Source: Nematostella vectensis
Taxonomy: Eukaryota; Cnidaria; Anthozoa; Actiniaria; Edwardsiidae
Assembly (NCBI RefSeq): GCF_932526225.1
Contig: NC_064042.1
Coordinates: 11,977,040-12,041,039 of the forward strand
Length of the DNA: 64,000 bases
Direction of reading: 5' to 3'
Position numbers and translations under genes: made by a program. Of the stretch, positions 10,698 through 19,648 are shown piece by piece; position 1 is the stretch's first letter, and every line of letters begins with the position of its first letter. The notes below the pieces were generated by a model, which was not told the DNA's origin, did not search any database, and saw nothing but the letters and a program-made list of their open reading frames with translations.

Positions 10698-11571
10698 TTA
10701 AGTATTGGGTATGCCTTGCTTGTCCACCACGGGTCCGTCGCTCGCCGTCGGCCCTTGTCCTGGAGGTCTCCCTCGTTTACGGCGATGTACACCTCCGTTC
10801 CGACCTCTAAGGGGACCTCTAGGGAGGGGCTTTTCGGCTTTGAGAGGCACGCGCCTCAGCTTTATGGCGTCTTTAGGCGCAAAGCCAGTCATGCGAGTCT
10901 TCGTTGCGTTTATGTCCGAGATGACGATTGGCAAAGCAGTAACCCACTCGCGGTTTGTTTCGCCGGATGCAAGCTCCTTCGAGTACTGCGCACGAAATAG
11001 GCGCTGTGCCAGCCAGCGATGGAAAGACTCGACGAAAGCTTGGCTCCTGTGGTGCCCTGGCTCAGCCCGTCGGACCTCCACCCCGTGGTCTGTTAGGAGC
11101 TTTGTGGTAGCACCCTTGAACTCCGTGCCGTCATCAACCATGAGAACTAAGGCCATGTGAGAGGTCCCTCTGCATAGATGTCAGCGAGTTGGCGGGAGAC
11201 AGCGGCCGCGTTCTTAGTCCTCAGTGGGCGGGCGGCTTCATATCGTGAAGCAACGTCAACGACAGTCAGGGCATACTTGTACCCGCGGTCGGTTCGCAAG
11301 AATAGTAGGTCTGGCTGGTGGATACGGTTCGGTGTCTGCTCCGAGAAATGGGCGTATGAAGTCGGAGGAGGGGGTCTGTGTCGGAGGAGGGGGTCTGTGT
11401 GTAGCCCCCGACGGGCTGCGAGCTTACCAACTTTCGCACTCGATCTATGGAGGCTGAGCCCTTGGGAAGTTTGGCATGCAGAGCGGTCACTCCTTGGAAG
11501 CCACCTCTGGCGTAGTATATAGGACGAAGGAACGCATCGAGTTCTTCGTCGGACATGCGCTTCGCCGCCAT
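10698..11571 (-). pseudogene. retrovirus-type (DDE, rve) integrase, frameshifted
   Basis: Begins at ATG 11571 (MAAKRMSDEELDAFLRPIYY), which overlaps the TAA of the upstream gene, and ends TAA at 10698. The N-terminal helical part is followed by the catalytic core: first Asp in HQPDLLFL, second in MVDDGTEFKG, Glu in FVESFHRWL. A basic, Pro/Gly-rich tail follows; no chromodomain is seen. A 19-bp tandem duplication (GTCGGAGGAGGGGGTCTGT at 11361-11379 and 11380-11398) breaks the frame near residue 60, and a second shift lies near 11150. Integrases of this family insert Polintons and Mavericks into the host genome. It is transcribed toward the helicase (convergent). Confidence 0.9.
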
Positions 11572-12326
11572 TACGTGTCGGCAATGTATTGCAACAGGTG
11601 TATCAGTCTCCCACAGGCGGTTGCTGTCTGCTCGGGTAGTGACGAGGCGGTCTTTCTGAGGTCGGTAGGCCCTCGGAGAACGAAATTGGCGAATGTCTTA
11701 ACGCACTCCCTGTCTGCGAGCCACAACTCGAGGCTTCGGTTAGCAGCGTCACCAAAGCTACATAATCCACCCATCGATATCGCAGTCGACTTGTCTCGCT
11801 TAGCAGCGGCTGCTACCTAGTGCATAGCACTCCACAACCGGTCTGCAATCATCTTATACGGATACGTATACGCGCAGTATGGAAAAAGGCCGCCTAGATC
11901 TAAATCACAGCAAGCGGCTAGCTGTGTAGCCGATGTAGCGCCGGCGCAAATGTACGCCAACTCGGCGTTTTTCTGCGTTTTGCTGGGGATGTAGTAGTCG
12001 GACAGCTCAGAAGCCCGAATCGACTCCAGGGATTGTTTTGGTCGGGTCTGGTTGTAGAGTTTGAGCGCGTAGTCAGTGACGGTGAAGTTTTGCTTTGCGA
12101 GGGCCCCTCTCTCGCGACTTTGCGCTTGCCAATCCAGGATTTTTTGTCGCCGCTGTTGGTAGCGTCCATAGTCTCGTTGGTATTTCTCGAGGGCCTTGTC
12201 GTGCCTTTCCTGCTCAGCTAAGGCAGGGCTCTCATCGTTCGACAGGAAATTTGCGAGGTAGTTGCCACCAACGAATGCAGTCGCGTTTAGGACTGCGCCA
12301 CCAACCTAAATTGCGATTGAGGCCAT
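11571..12326 (-). pseudogene. coiled-coil virion-type protein with in-frame TAGs
   Basis: One reading frame of 252 codons from ATG 12326 to TAA 11571, containing TAG at 12308-12306 (codon 7) and TAG at 11819-11817 (codon 170). After the first TAG comes a Gly/Ala/Val-rich hydrophobic stretch (VGGAVLNATAFVGGNYLA), then a charged helical segment (AEQERHDKALEKYQRDYG), then a Cys-rich part (AYICAGATSATQLAACC). The last 82 codons could instead be a separate small gene starting at ATG 11774. The stop overlaps the integrase start (TAATG), which suggests a co-transcribed cluster. Function unknown; a minor virion or membrane-active protein is a guess from position and composition. Confidence 0.55.
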
Positions 12327-12374
12327 CGAGTAGTGTGTGATGCTGTGTACGTGAACACGAGTCTAATACGTGGC

Positions 12375-12458
12375 CTACACAAGACTACATTGGCAGGATC
12401 TTCTGGTCCTCAAAGCGACAACACCCGCAACAGCGGCAGTCATTTTTGCGTAGTTCAT
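12375..12458 (-). pseudogene. short hydrophobic protein, probably frameshifted
   Basis: Starts at ATG 12458 within the stop of the upstream gene (ATGA overlap) and reads MNYAKMTAAVAGVVAL before running into an unrelated tail and TAG at 12375. Another frame continues with plausible coding sequence toward 12340, so an indel is likely. The family is not recognised. Confidence 0.4.
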
Positions 12459-12595
12459 GGCGTTCGCGGAGCGTCTTTGGTGAAGTCTTCTCGCAAGACC
12501 TTGCGCCCAACCCAGCCAATACCGGTGACGAGTCCGGTTATGACTGCGGCGTCGGTGATGGTCTTTGTAATCTTGCTTTGCTGCGTCGTCGACAT
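12455..12595 (-). CDS. 46-aa single-pass membrane peptide
   Basis: ATG at 12595, TGA at 12457-12455. It has a polar N-terminus, then a hydrophobic helix (AAVITGLVTGIGWVG, about residues 16-30), then a basic/acidic tail (RKVLREDFTKDAPRTP). Its stop overlaps the next ATG by ATGA. It lies in the minus-strand virion gene cluster and may be a minor membrane component of the particle; there is no recognised homologue. Confidence 0.5.
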   Translation of the reverse strand: MSTTQQSKITKTITDAAVITGLVTGIGWVGRKVLREDFTKDAPRTP

Positions 12596-12667
12596 TGCGA
12601 TATACGGATATGGGTGGGGCTCTTGTGTTTAAATGTCTGCTTACTCCATGGCTAACAGTCGAGAGTT

Positions 12668-13180
12668 TCATAGTCCGGGTCGGCTCGCCGGAACGGCAAG
12701 CGGTGGTTGCTGTGCATTTGCGGGCGGGGTCACGTCGTCGGTACCTTCGGTAGCTGTGGGTGTACGAGTGAACGCGGCAGCTAGCTCCCGCCTACGTGTG
12801 TAGAGGCCGATCAATGACACTAGAAGACCAGCGACCCCGATAACCGAGCTGGCCGACCAAGCAGAGTTGCTTTCCGGGACTGGTATGTGTTCGTCATAGC
12901 CCTCGCGTCCCTGCGACTCGCTAGCGACCGGCGACTCAACGTGTTGCACAGCTTTCTTCTTCGCACTGTTTTGTCGGTTTTACTCTGCCAAGCGCCTTCC
13001 AGCTTCGACTCGTCCAGGGTGTTTAGGTCGGGTCGCGGGTGGCTCGGGGCTCGTGATTCTCTCCACCTTCTCACGTGCAGGTTCATGAGCAGTTTGTTTC
13101 GCAGCTTGTTTGTCAGGTTCCGCGAGATGCTGAGCACTAGTACTTCCTTGAAGTTCCTCATTTGCGTGGCAAGCTTTCAA
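12668..13180 (-). pseudogene. Lys/Pro-rich protein with C-terminal TM segment, in-frame TAA
   Basis: A single 171-codon frame from 13180 to TGA 12668, interrupted by TAA at 12982-12980. The first part is Gln/Lys/Pro-rich (KQAAKQTAHEPAREKVERI), the middle has KKKAVQHVESPVAS, and residues near SSVIGVAGLLVSLIGLY form a membrane helix followed by Arg-rich and Pro-rich sequence. There is no ATG at the start: the frame overlaps the TGA of the upstream gene via TTG, so either translation restarts at a non-ATG codon or a frameshift once joined it to the upstream frame. Probably a virion protein; family not recognised. Confidence 0.5.
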
Positions 13181-13737
13181 ATGAGCGTCTTATCTAAAGT
13201 CGTCATAGCAGACTCGCCATCTGGTGGGTCCGAGACTGCTACCTCATGCGTACTAGCGCCGTTGGTGTTCACATGACGTGCTACGTGTAGCGCCCCGAGG
13301 GCTAAAGACATCAAACGACCGCAGCGTAGAGACAGGCTTCCGCACAATGTGCGGAGCTCGTTGTTGATGATGTAGTCGGACACGAGGTCATTGTGAAGAT
13401 CGACCACACTGTCTGTCGGCATCGTCATTCCTACTACCTTGGTCGAAAGCTTCAGGAAGCTGTTTGCCAGGGCATCTGTAGTCCGGCCGGCTAGAGCGGT
13501 CTCGTATCGCTTCTCGTACTTCTTCACCTCCTCGGCGCTCATGCGTTTGACGTCGTCGTGAGTCCGGGCCTTGCCTACCATCTCTCTCGACTTCCCCGAG
13601 GCTACGAGAATCGCGAGTTTCTCCCTCGTGTCTGCAATCTCAGTTCGCTCTTCCGCCGGCTGCGTCGAGCAGTCCAACGACTCGATATCTGCGGCGCCCC
13701 CCTCAAGAAGACTCTCGAAGCATTCGTCGCTCATCAT
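13177..13737 (-). CDS. 186-aa element protein of unknown function
   Basis: Intact frame from ATG 13737 (MMSDECFESLLEGG) to TGA 13177. The N-terminal third is acidic, then comes a charged helical region (KSREMVGKARTHDDVKRMS, EEVKKYEKRYETALAG), then a Leu-rich helical region (LSLRCGRLMSLALGALHV) and an acidic tail. No catalytic motif is seen. It sits between the packaging ATPase and the TM protein in the minus-strand cluster, where Polinton-like viruses keep minor virion genes. This is one of the few undamaged frames of the element. Confidence 0.6.
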   Translation of the reverse strand: MMSDECFESLLEGGAADIESLDCSTQPAEERTEIADTREKLAILVASGKSREMVGKARTHDDVKRMSAEEVKKYEKRYETALAGRTTDALANSFLKLSTKVVGMTMPTDSVVDLHNDLVSDYIINNELRTLCGSLSLRCGRLMSLALGALHVARHVNTNGASTHEVAVSDPPDGESAMTTLDKTLI

Positions 13738-13803
13738 GGTACACGCGTGCTGTCAAGTGTGATCAATGTGTTTTCGTAGGCGGTGACTTACAGCGCTTAT
13801 TGC

Positions 13804-14244
13804 TCAACTAGGGCGATGGTATAAGGATGACGCAAGCGAAACTCTAACTTCGAGAACTTCTTCGACTTGAAGGGCCTTCATGTACTCTTTCATCTTCCCT
13901 TCTGAGAGCTCCGCGCCGTAGTCATGCAGGATAGCTTTAATGTCCGCCTTGCTCGGGGTATAGGAGACCACCAAGGCCGCGATGTTCTCACGGAACGGCT
14001 TCGTGATGCTGGTGAGCTGCTGCGTGATCATCCACACGCTAATACCCACGTGGCGCGCGCTGAACGCCAAGTTGACGAGCTGCTCAGAGCGCCTCTTTAC
14101 GTCTTTTGAGGCCGCACAGTCGTCGAGTATGATTAGCGAAGACAACGGAGGCAAACCTCAGCAGTATGTCTATCCGAATCGGGTCTTCCCGCATGACGTC
14201 GGGCCCACGATGAGAGCGTTAATTGGGATGTTTGTTTGGTCCAT
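13804..14244 (-). pseudogene. HerA/FtsK-type DNA-packaging ATPase, internally deleted
   Basis: ATG 14244 opens MDQTNIPINALIVGP followed by a Walker A TSCGKTRF. About 15 codons later, after stops, the frame resumes with Walker B SLIILDDCAAS, then SARHVGISVWMITQQLTSI (sensor region) and a C-terminal helical part ending at 13804. In this family Walker A and B are usually tens of residues further apart, so an internal deletion is inferred. It starts about 16 bp after the capsid gene stop, the capsid/ATPase pairing usual for Polinton-like viruses. The enzyme would pump DNA into the capsid; this copy cannot. Confidence 0.85.
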
Positions 14245-14259
14245 ACTGTACTACTGTGC

Positions 14260-15488
14260 TCAGTATTGTATGGACTCTAGCTGTCCGTTCATAAGGTTCA
14301 TTTGGGCGTCGGCCACCACAAACACGTGACAGTTTACGGTAACTTTGCCGCTTGCCGTGCGTTTTATCTCGATTTGCCACCGTCGCGGGTGTTGACCAAT
14401 CGGATACAGCTCCCATGGATAGCATTGTCGTCCGTCGTTCGAAGGTCGATCCACAGAGCAAACTTGTTATCGCCATAGAATGACTCGGGGCTGACACTAG
14501 GTGCTCCGCTGCCACTGACGAACCGCCTTTTCGCCTCCCTCCAGAAATCCGTGGGGCGTAGTCCCTGGCTGAAGACCTTGTTTGGCATGCCCTCGATTGT
14601 AACGCGAACGCTTTTGATGTCGGGGTACACGAACTTCTCAGAGTTGCGAGCCCCTGCCGTGTATGGCTCCACAAAGAGGAGCAACAGACCACTCATAGAC
14701 CTTCGCGGTTGACACTCTCGTTGATTATGCTGTCCGTCCCTTTGCTAATCACAAAGGTCTTGTGGTGGTTCAATTACTCGTAGAAGAACGCTGTGCCGTT
14801 TTGGTAGGCGGCGGCTGCAGACCGGGCGAGGTTGTCGTCCCTCGTATTCCAGCTCTAGATTTTTTATGCCGTAGGATAATTTGGTAGCATAGCTTCCGAC
14901 GACTACCAGATCAACCGTTGCGAGCGTGACCTCGAAGAGTAGCGCCTCGGAGAGCGCCCTTGGGTACAGTACGCCGTGGTCCGTCAGCAGAGAATGGTCT
15001 AGCGGGACGGTGTACTTCGCCCCGTGGGCGGCGTTTAGAGCGTTCTCCTTGGCGTTACTGGTCGCTTTATCGCCAGCTTTGGAGCAAAGCTTGCGCATGT
15101 TTTCTGACTGTATGCCCTGCTCCAGGCGGTCCTCTTTCTCGACCTTGGACAGGTAAATCTCCTCATACGTCTTGAAGACATCGTAGCGGTTGGTGTCCTG
15201 GAGCGTTTCTCCTGCAAACGTGATTTTCAGGCGGCTCAAGAGATTTCGGCCGACGTTGTTCACGACGGTATTATTTGCTTGGCCTGAGATGGAGAGATGG
15301 AAACCGACCCTCAAGGAGCCAGGCACAAGCGCGACGCCTTTCGATAGCTTTGGGACCGCCACATATAGCGTCTTGTCGGGGGAAGCCGTCGACGGGTTGA
15401 GAGTGACCCGGTGAACAGTTTTCTCGGCTTTCAACATCAGAGGAGTTCTGGGTGTTCGTTGGGGGTCAAGTTTATCGCTGACTGACAT
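14260..15488 (-). pseudogene. double jelly-roll major capsid protein, frameshifted
   Basis: ATG 15488 (MSVSDKLDPQRTPRTPLMLK), TGA at 14260; about 410 codons. The N-terminal half (to near 14830) is continuous and beta-rich, with VPGSLRVGFHLSISGQ and LLSRLKITFAGETL, ending at LELEYEGRQPRP. The middle, encoding an AAAYQNGTAFFYE-type block, is in another frame with TAA at 14776-14774. The C-terminal part from 14696 has MSGLLLLFVEPYTAGARNSE and VYPDIKSVRVTIEGMPNK. A further shift near 14390 leads to the conserved end with VNCHVFVVADAQMNLMNG. The order and motifs are those of Polinton/adintovirus capsid proteins. At least three breaks make it a pseudogene. Confidence 0.9.
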
Positions 15489-15566
15489 TCCTAGTAGTAT
15501 GAAGTCACGTGACTATGGTGCGGACTGTTAGACATGTCTAATATATCGTAGCATGATTTACGCATC
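15489..15566. promoter_or_regulatory. divergent intergenic spacer
   Basis: Only 78 bp separate the capsid gene (leftward) from the 310-aa gene (rightward), so both promoters must share it. It contains GTCACGTGAC (an E-box palindrome near 15507) and the inverted pair TTAGACATGTCTAA. Promoter function is inferred from the divergent layout. Confidence 0.4.
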
Positions 15567-16499
15567 ATGGATGATGTTGACGTTGACATTGACGATACCT
15601 TGCCGGGTGCGACCGCCGAAGACAAAAACGACGAGACGCCCCTCATCCCGTTTGACCCCGACGATGGGGAGTCGATCCCAATGACGAGCACGTCATCGCG
15701 GGGGGCCCGGATGCAAACGACCGCTGAAACCTCGTTCACCACAGAGGGTACAGCGACAAGACTCGTTCTCCAGTCTCTCAGGGAGAAATACCCAGACCTT
15801 AACGAGAATCTGATACTGTTCCAGTCAGACCAGAGGGGAAAGACGCTAATACAGCTTCGCAACCTCGGCAAAGGAGGTTGGACTAAACCAAGACAGCTGT
15901 TCAATGAGAACGGGGGCGTTCGACAGGACGTTGCGAAGCTGAAAGGCTTCAAGCTGGCGATGGGGTCTGTGGCAGAGATAGAAGCGGTCATCCAGGAGAA
16001 CACAGAACGAGTCCAAGAGCCGCAAGGGGTGGTAACCACAGACAGGGAGACCATCGACGACCCTAACACGTCACAGAGTCGCCGCCAAGAGGCCCGTGAG
16101 CGCAACGAGGAAAGGCTATCCGAGATTGACGAACTAGAACGCGAAAACCTAGAGCTTGAGAACCAAAAGCCGCTCAGAGAGCGCATCAAAGCCATCTTCA
16201 AAAAGTGCGGCTTTACCGTCACCGCTATCGGGTTGGCCGTAGCGACGACGACCGCGGCCATTGTGACGTCGCTCGGCAAGTCGCTCTCCTCCGTGGCCAG
16301 AGGGGTCGGTAACGGGCTTAAGGCTATCGGGAAAAAGCTAGGCGAGCTTCTCCCTGGACTAGTAGGCAGCATCGCGAACTTCGTGTTTAAGGCTGTAGGA
16401 GAAGCGGTGAAATTCCTTGGAAAAAATGCGTGGCTGCTCATTCTAGCCGTAGCCGCGTTCTTGGTTCGTCGAATGCAAAGCAATCCTCGGAACAAGTAA
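15567..16499 (+). CDS. intact 310-aa virion/membrane protein
   Basis: ATG 15567 (MDDVDVDIDDTLPGA) to TAA 16497-16499. Acidic N-terminus to about residue 60; a globular part with GGWTKPRQLFNENGGVRQDV at 103-122; a coiled-coil (RRQEARERNEERLSEIDELE) near 172-200; then a basic linker and a long Gly/Ala/Leu-rich hydrophobic C-terminus (SLGKSLSSVARGVGNGLKAI, LLILAVAAFLV, about 215-300) with amphipathic and TM character. I recall this arrangement from Maverick-type elements in cnidarian genomes, but no function is established; a pVI/pX-like membrane-active virion protein is a reasonable guess. It is undamaged while its neighbours are broken. Confidence 0.75.
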   Translation: MDDVDVDIDDTLPGATAEDKNDETPLIPFDPDDGESIPMTSTSSRGARMQTTAETSFTTEGTATRLVLQSLREKYPDLNENLILFQSDQRGKTLIQLRNLGKGGWTKPRQLFNENGGVRQDVAKLKGFKLAMGSVAEIEAVIQENTERVQEPQGVVTTDRETIDDPNTSQSRRQEARERNEERLSEIDELERENLELENQKPLRERIKAIFKKCGFTVTAIGLAVATTTAAIVTSLGKSLSSVARGVGNGLKAIGKKLGELLPGLVGSIANFVFKAVGEAVKFLGKNAWLLILAVAAFLVRRMQSNPRNK

Positions 16500-17935
16500 T
16501 ACGCCGCGGCCACCGCGAGTGCCGACAACCCCGCCTTGAGGGCGGTGTGGTCACTCTTTTCGCCCGGTCCGGGCGATGTCATGCTGCGCATACGTGAAGA
16601 GGGGGCAGGCGCCGCGCCCTCTGCGTACACTACGGCCTTGCTTCGCACCTCGCGGTCCTTGGTCACGTGTTGCACCCTAGGATGCCCACCGGCCATGTTA
16701 TGAGCACCGACTGGCTTTGTCTCGGTGTCGATCGCGTTTGCGCCGAGCGTCATGGAGTCTGTGGCTTTCTGCAGTTTATTGTTGTAGCCCACGACGATTT
16801 GCGTGTTTATCAGCAGATCGCTCGGCATCAGCCACACTCCTGGTGCGACCGCAAGACTCAGTCTCACCTTGGCCTCCTGCACGGCTAACTGGTGCCTTTG
16901 CACGCTTTGAGCGATGTCGTTTTCTATGATCGCGTCTTCAAGCAGCTTCGTGAACTCCGCCTGCGCCTCCTTGGCCGGTTTACCGGCCCCCGCGATAGAG
17001 GAACGGACGTTTACCTACGCGCCAAGAACTGTGTAGACGAACGCCTCGACCGAGCGATCGAGTCTTCCTAGCCCTGATTTTGTCAGTCCCTCACCTTTGG
17101 GAGACGCAAACCAGCTATATTGCACGCCCCCGTGGTCGTCGTTGCGTATGAAACCCATCTGCTTCCCACTATTGTACGCCCCACCTTCGTCGCTAAACAG
17201 ATTGAGGTGGCTCGGGTACCCGTCCGCCGCCGTGTCGTAGCCACGGATCACGTGCACGTTGCGATACCCCTCCCCCGGGTAGAACACAAAACACATCGCC
17301 TAGACCGTGGTTCCGCCGGTCTTTCCATCGGAAGTCCGGCTTACGCGGCAAACCGAACTCTATACATAGACGCTCGAAAGCGGCTATCTTTCTTTTTGCG
17401 TGAACGGGCTGTCACCAGGCAGGGGGGCGCCGAGCTCGTAGAGTATCCTCCGGGTGGTAAAGTAGACGTGAAACCTTAGAAATCCCCTGATGACAGAGGG
17501 GAGCGTGGCAAAAGCGGGGTTGGTTAGGGACACCCCGCATCCGGCGGATGCGCACCAGACCACAAAGCTGAGTTGTTGTGGCCAGCACCCATAGGAAGGC
17601 TCCGATAACCACCGGCGAGACTCCTTGACGGACTTTGTCTCTTTGAATATGTCTCGGACCCTAGTCGTGAACGATTTGTCCTCAGCCACGTGTATCTCTA
17701 GCTGCGTGAGTAGTGGGGTGATGTCTAAGGCCGTGCTCTCCACGGGGGTCGCGGGCACGGCGTAGAGTAGCTTTTGCCCGAGGGTCAGAGACCTAGGGAA
17801 ACCGGATTTTGCGTGTTTGATTTGTTCGGCTATAGCGTGTTTGATATGTTCGGCTATAGAGGCTCCCGCCGCAGTTGCCGCCTTTTTCGTCTCTTCCGCC
17901 TCCTCGTTCAGCATCTGCCAGCCTTCCCAATCCAT
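16495..17935 (-). pseudogene. large virion-associated protein with C-terminal TM, broken
   Basis: ATG 17935 (MDWEGWQMLNEEAEETKKAA). The first frame runs to about 17384, including RFHVYFTTRRILYELGAPLP. A second frame near 17380-17300 carries FERLCIEFGLPRKPDFRWKD. The third (17296 to about 16495) carries LNLFSDEGGAYNSGKQMG, a TAG at 17017-17015, then AVQEAKVRLSLAVAPGVWLM and a C-terminal helix LSALAVAAAYYLF. Together this is about 480 residues of one gene with two frameshift zones and one in-frame TAG. The original stop seems lost, since the frame runs on antisense through the 310-aa gene. I recall the family from cnidarian Polinton-like elements; its role is unknown, probably structural. Confidence 0.7.
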
Positions 17936-17977
17936 GCTCAGTCCTATTAAACACGAAGGCGGGCTGTGTTCAATACA
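17936..17977. promoter_or_regulatory. 42-bp divergent intergenic spacer
   Basis: Separates the leftward ~480-aa gene from the rightward gene at 17978. It includes CCTATTAAACACG, a possible TATA-like element. Like the spacer at 15489-15566 it must serve two start sites. Confidence 0.35.
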
Positions 17978-18301
17978 ATGGTGGTCCTACATACTGTGCT
18001 CACCAAAGGCGAACAGACGCTCTTCTTCGAGCGGCCGATAAGGCGCCCACGCTTCGTGGCGCTCCGGCAGTGCTCGCTGTTAAACAGCTGGTATAATCTC
18101 GAGCGGGAGCATCAGATAACGACTATATCCGCCCTCCCGCCCATCGCTACTCTGCCAGCCGGGCACTACACGGTCGAGTCCATCGTGGAAACGATCAACC
18201 GCGCTGAAAGCAAGATTCTGACCGCGAAGCTGGATCCCCTCACCGGGAAAATCGCGCAAGCCCGTTCGCCTTGTATTAGAGCTAGCCTAGGTCTGACATA
18301 A
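17978..18301 (+). CDS. 107-aa element protein, probably truncated virion component
   Basis: ATG 17978 (MVVLHTVLTKGEQTLFFERP) to TAA 18299-18301. Contains RRPRFVALRQCSLLNSWYNL and LPAGHYTVESIVETINRAES, a beta-rich pattern resembling the N-terminus of a minor (penton-like) virion protein seen in Maverick-type elements. The last 20 residues look unrelated, so the gene may be shortened by a deletion. It ends 5 bp before the next ATG, suggesting co-transcription. Penton identity is inferred with low confidence. Confidence 0.5.
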   Translation: MVVLHTVLTKGEQTLFFERPIRRPRFVALRQCSLLNSWYNLEREHQITTISALPPIATLPAGHYTVESIVETINRAESKILTAKLDPLTGKIAQARSPCIRASLGLT

Positions 18302-18306
18302 CAAAC

Positions 18307-18959
18307 ATGGCAAATAGCGACGTTAGCGGTGGTGCCATATACCCCTCGCTTCCCAGTATGCACAGCGGTGGCGACGTGCAAAGCTTCCGACTCCAGAAAA
18401 TATGTGACACTCAGGCGGTTCTAGACAACAAGATAACGCATCATCGATAGGTGCGGAAAAAGTATAAGCGCGCCTTTGCCGTTACCCATGCTGTGTCTGT
18501 GGTATCCGGCATCGCTGCAGGGGCGCTCTCCAGCGGCTGAGTAGGAGTCTCTTTGAGTGGGATAGGGGTTCTGATCGGCGGTCCGCTGGCAGGGGTCGCT
18601 GGGCTGGTCGGTGTCGTGGGTGTAGGCGCAGGAATAGTCTCTAGGGGTCTTACGAGCAAGGTGGCTAAACACAAAGACACGATGGTTTTAGCGGAAAGTA
18701 AGAAAAACTCGATCAGCGAGCTGGTCTCTAAGGCTCTGCAAAACGAGCATATCTCAGATGAAAAGTTTCAGCTAATACTTCGGGAACAAGAGAGATACTA
18801 CGCGCTCAAGGCCACTATCAGAGCTCGACACGGCCTCGCATCGCGTGAGAAAAAAAAGCAAGAAAGGGCCCCCCGAGAAAGTCCCTGGAGACACGCGAAA
18901 AGATGAAAAAGAGACTGCGAGAAATTCGCGAGGAGTTCGGGAGCGAGGTGTTCGAGTAA
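18307..18959 (+). pseudogene. TM virion-type protein with two in-frame stops and a frameshift
   Basis: ATG 18307 (MANSDVSGGAIYPSLPSMHS). In-frame TAG at 18448-18450 and TGA at 18538-18540; a shift in the A-rich/C-rich run near 18850-18880 leads to the natural end (MKKRLREIREEFGSEVFE, TAA 18957-18959). After the first stop come KKYKRAF and a Gly/Val-rich double hydrophobic region (GVLIGGPLAGVAGLVGVVGV), then LAESKKNSISELVSKALQNE and a helical C-terminus. I recall this family from cnidarian Polinton-like elements; function unknown, probably membrane-associated in the particle. Confidence 0.6.
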
Positions 18960-19089
18960 AGCTCAGGTTTAAACGCCACTCCAGCGGCTTTGAACTTACG
19001 GCCGAAAAACGGTCATTCCGCGCTCCGTAGGGTGGCGGTCCAATCCACGTTTCTCGTTTTCACGGCCCTCAGGTCCTAGCACAAGGTGA

Positions 19090-19575
19090 TTAGATTACCA
19101 GCTTGTTTACGTTTGGATGAGCACGCTGTTTTCGCTCTCTCGCCGGAACGAGCGGCATAAGCAGCTTGTGCTTGACATCCTCGGGGATGTCCTCGTCCGG
19201 ACGTTCTGGACCAGCCCCGCTAGTACGGCAGGCGCCTCTTTGTCAGGCATGCTATTGAGAATCGCCTCTATGTAAGCGCCCATGTTTGGGTATGCCCTGT
19301 GCCACTCAGTCTCTAATTGACCGTATCGCGGGCTACGATATCAGACAGGACGAGTGCAAACTGTTTCCGAGCGCGCCTCTCGGTGTCGCGCATCCTCTAC
19401 CCTACACGGTTCGCTCCGCAGGGGCGACACAACCCCGTCTCCGACTGCGTCCCTATGCCGCAGATCTTGCACGGCACGGGGAGGGGGCTGCCCTTACGGA
19501 GCCTTTGGAGGTGCACCTTGCACTAGGTGTCCATGCACCTCTGGCCACACGTGTTTGCATGGCCGACCTTTAGTC
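19090..19575 (-). pseudogene. zinc-ribbon protein, right copy, degraded
   Basis: Minus-strand coding text in several frames: an N-terminal HANTCGQRC...CKVHLQRLRKG segment (TAG at 19525-19523), a ribbon CKICG...CRPCGANRV (about 19470-19400, TAG at 19399-19397), then WHRAYPNMGAYIEAILNS, and a basic end (LLMPLVPARERKQRAHPNVN) with TAA at 19092-19090. The zinc core matches the left-end gene at 8937-9101. It points inward from the right terminus just as the left copy points inward from the left. At least two frameshifts are present. The start codon is not determined. Confidence 0.5.
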
Positions 19576-19648
19576 ACCTGCAGTGATCTTTTCCGCACTA
19601 CATTCTCGAATGCTCGGTATACTATAGGGCAAACGAGGGTCTAATTGC

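Noticed and set aside
15491..16494. Long minus frame reading antisense through the 310-aa gene
   Set aside because: Only its upstream part (16903-16495) is real coding; the remainder is the antisense shadow of a gene with clear protein features.
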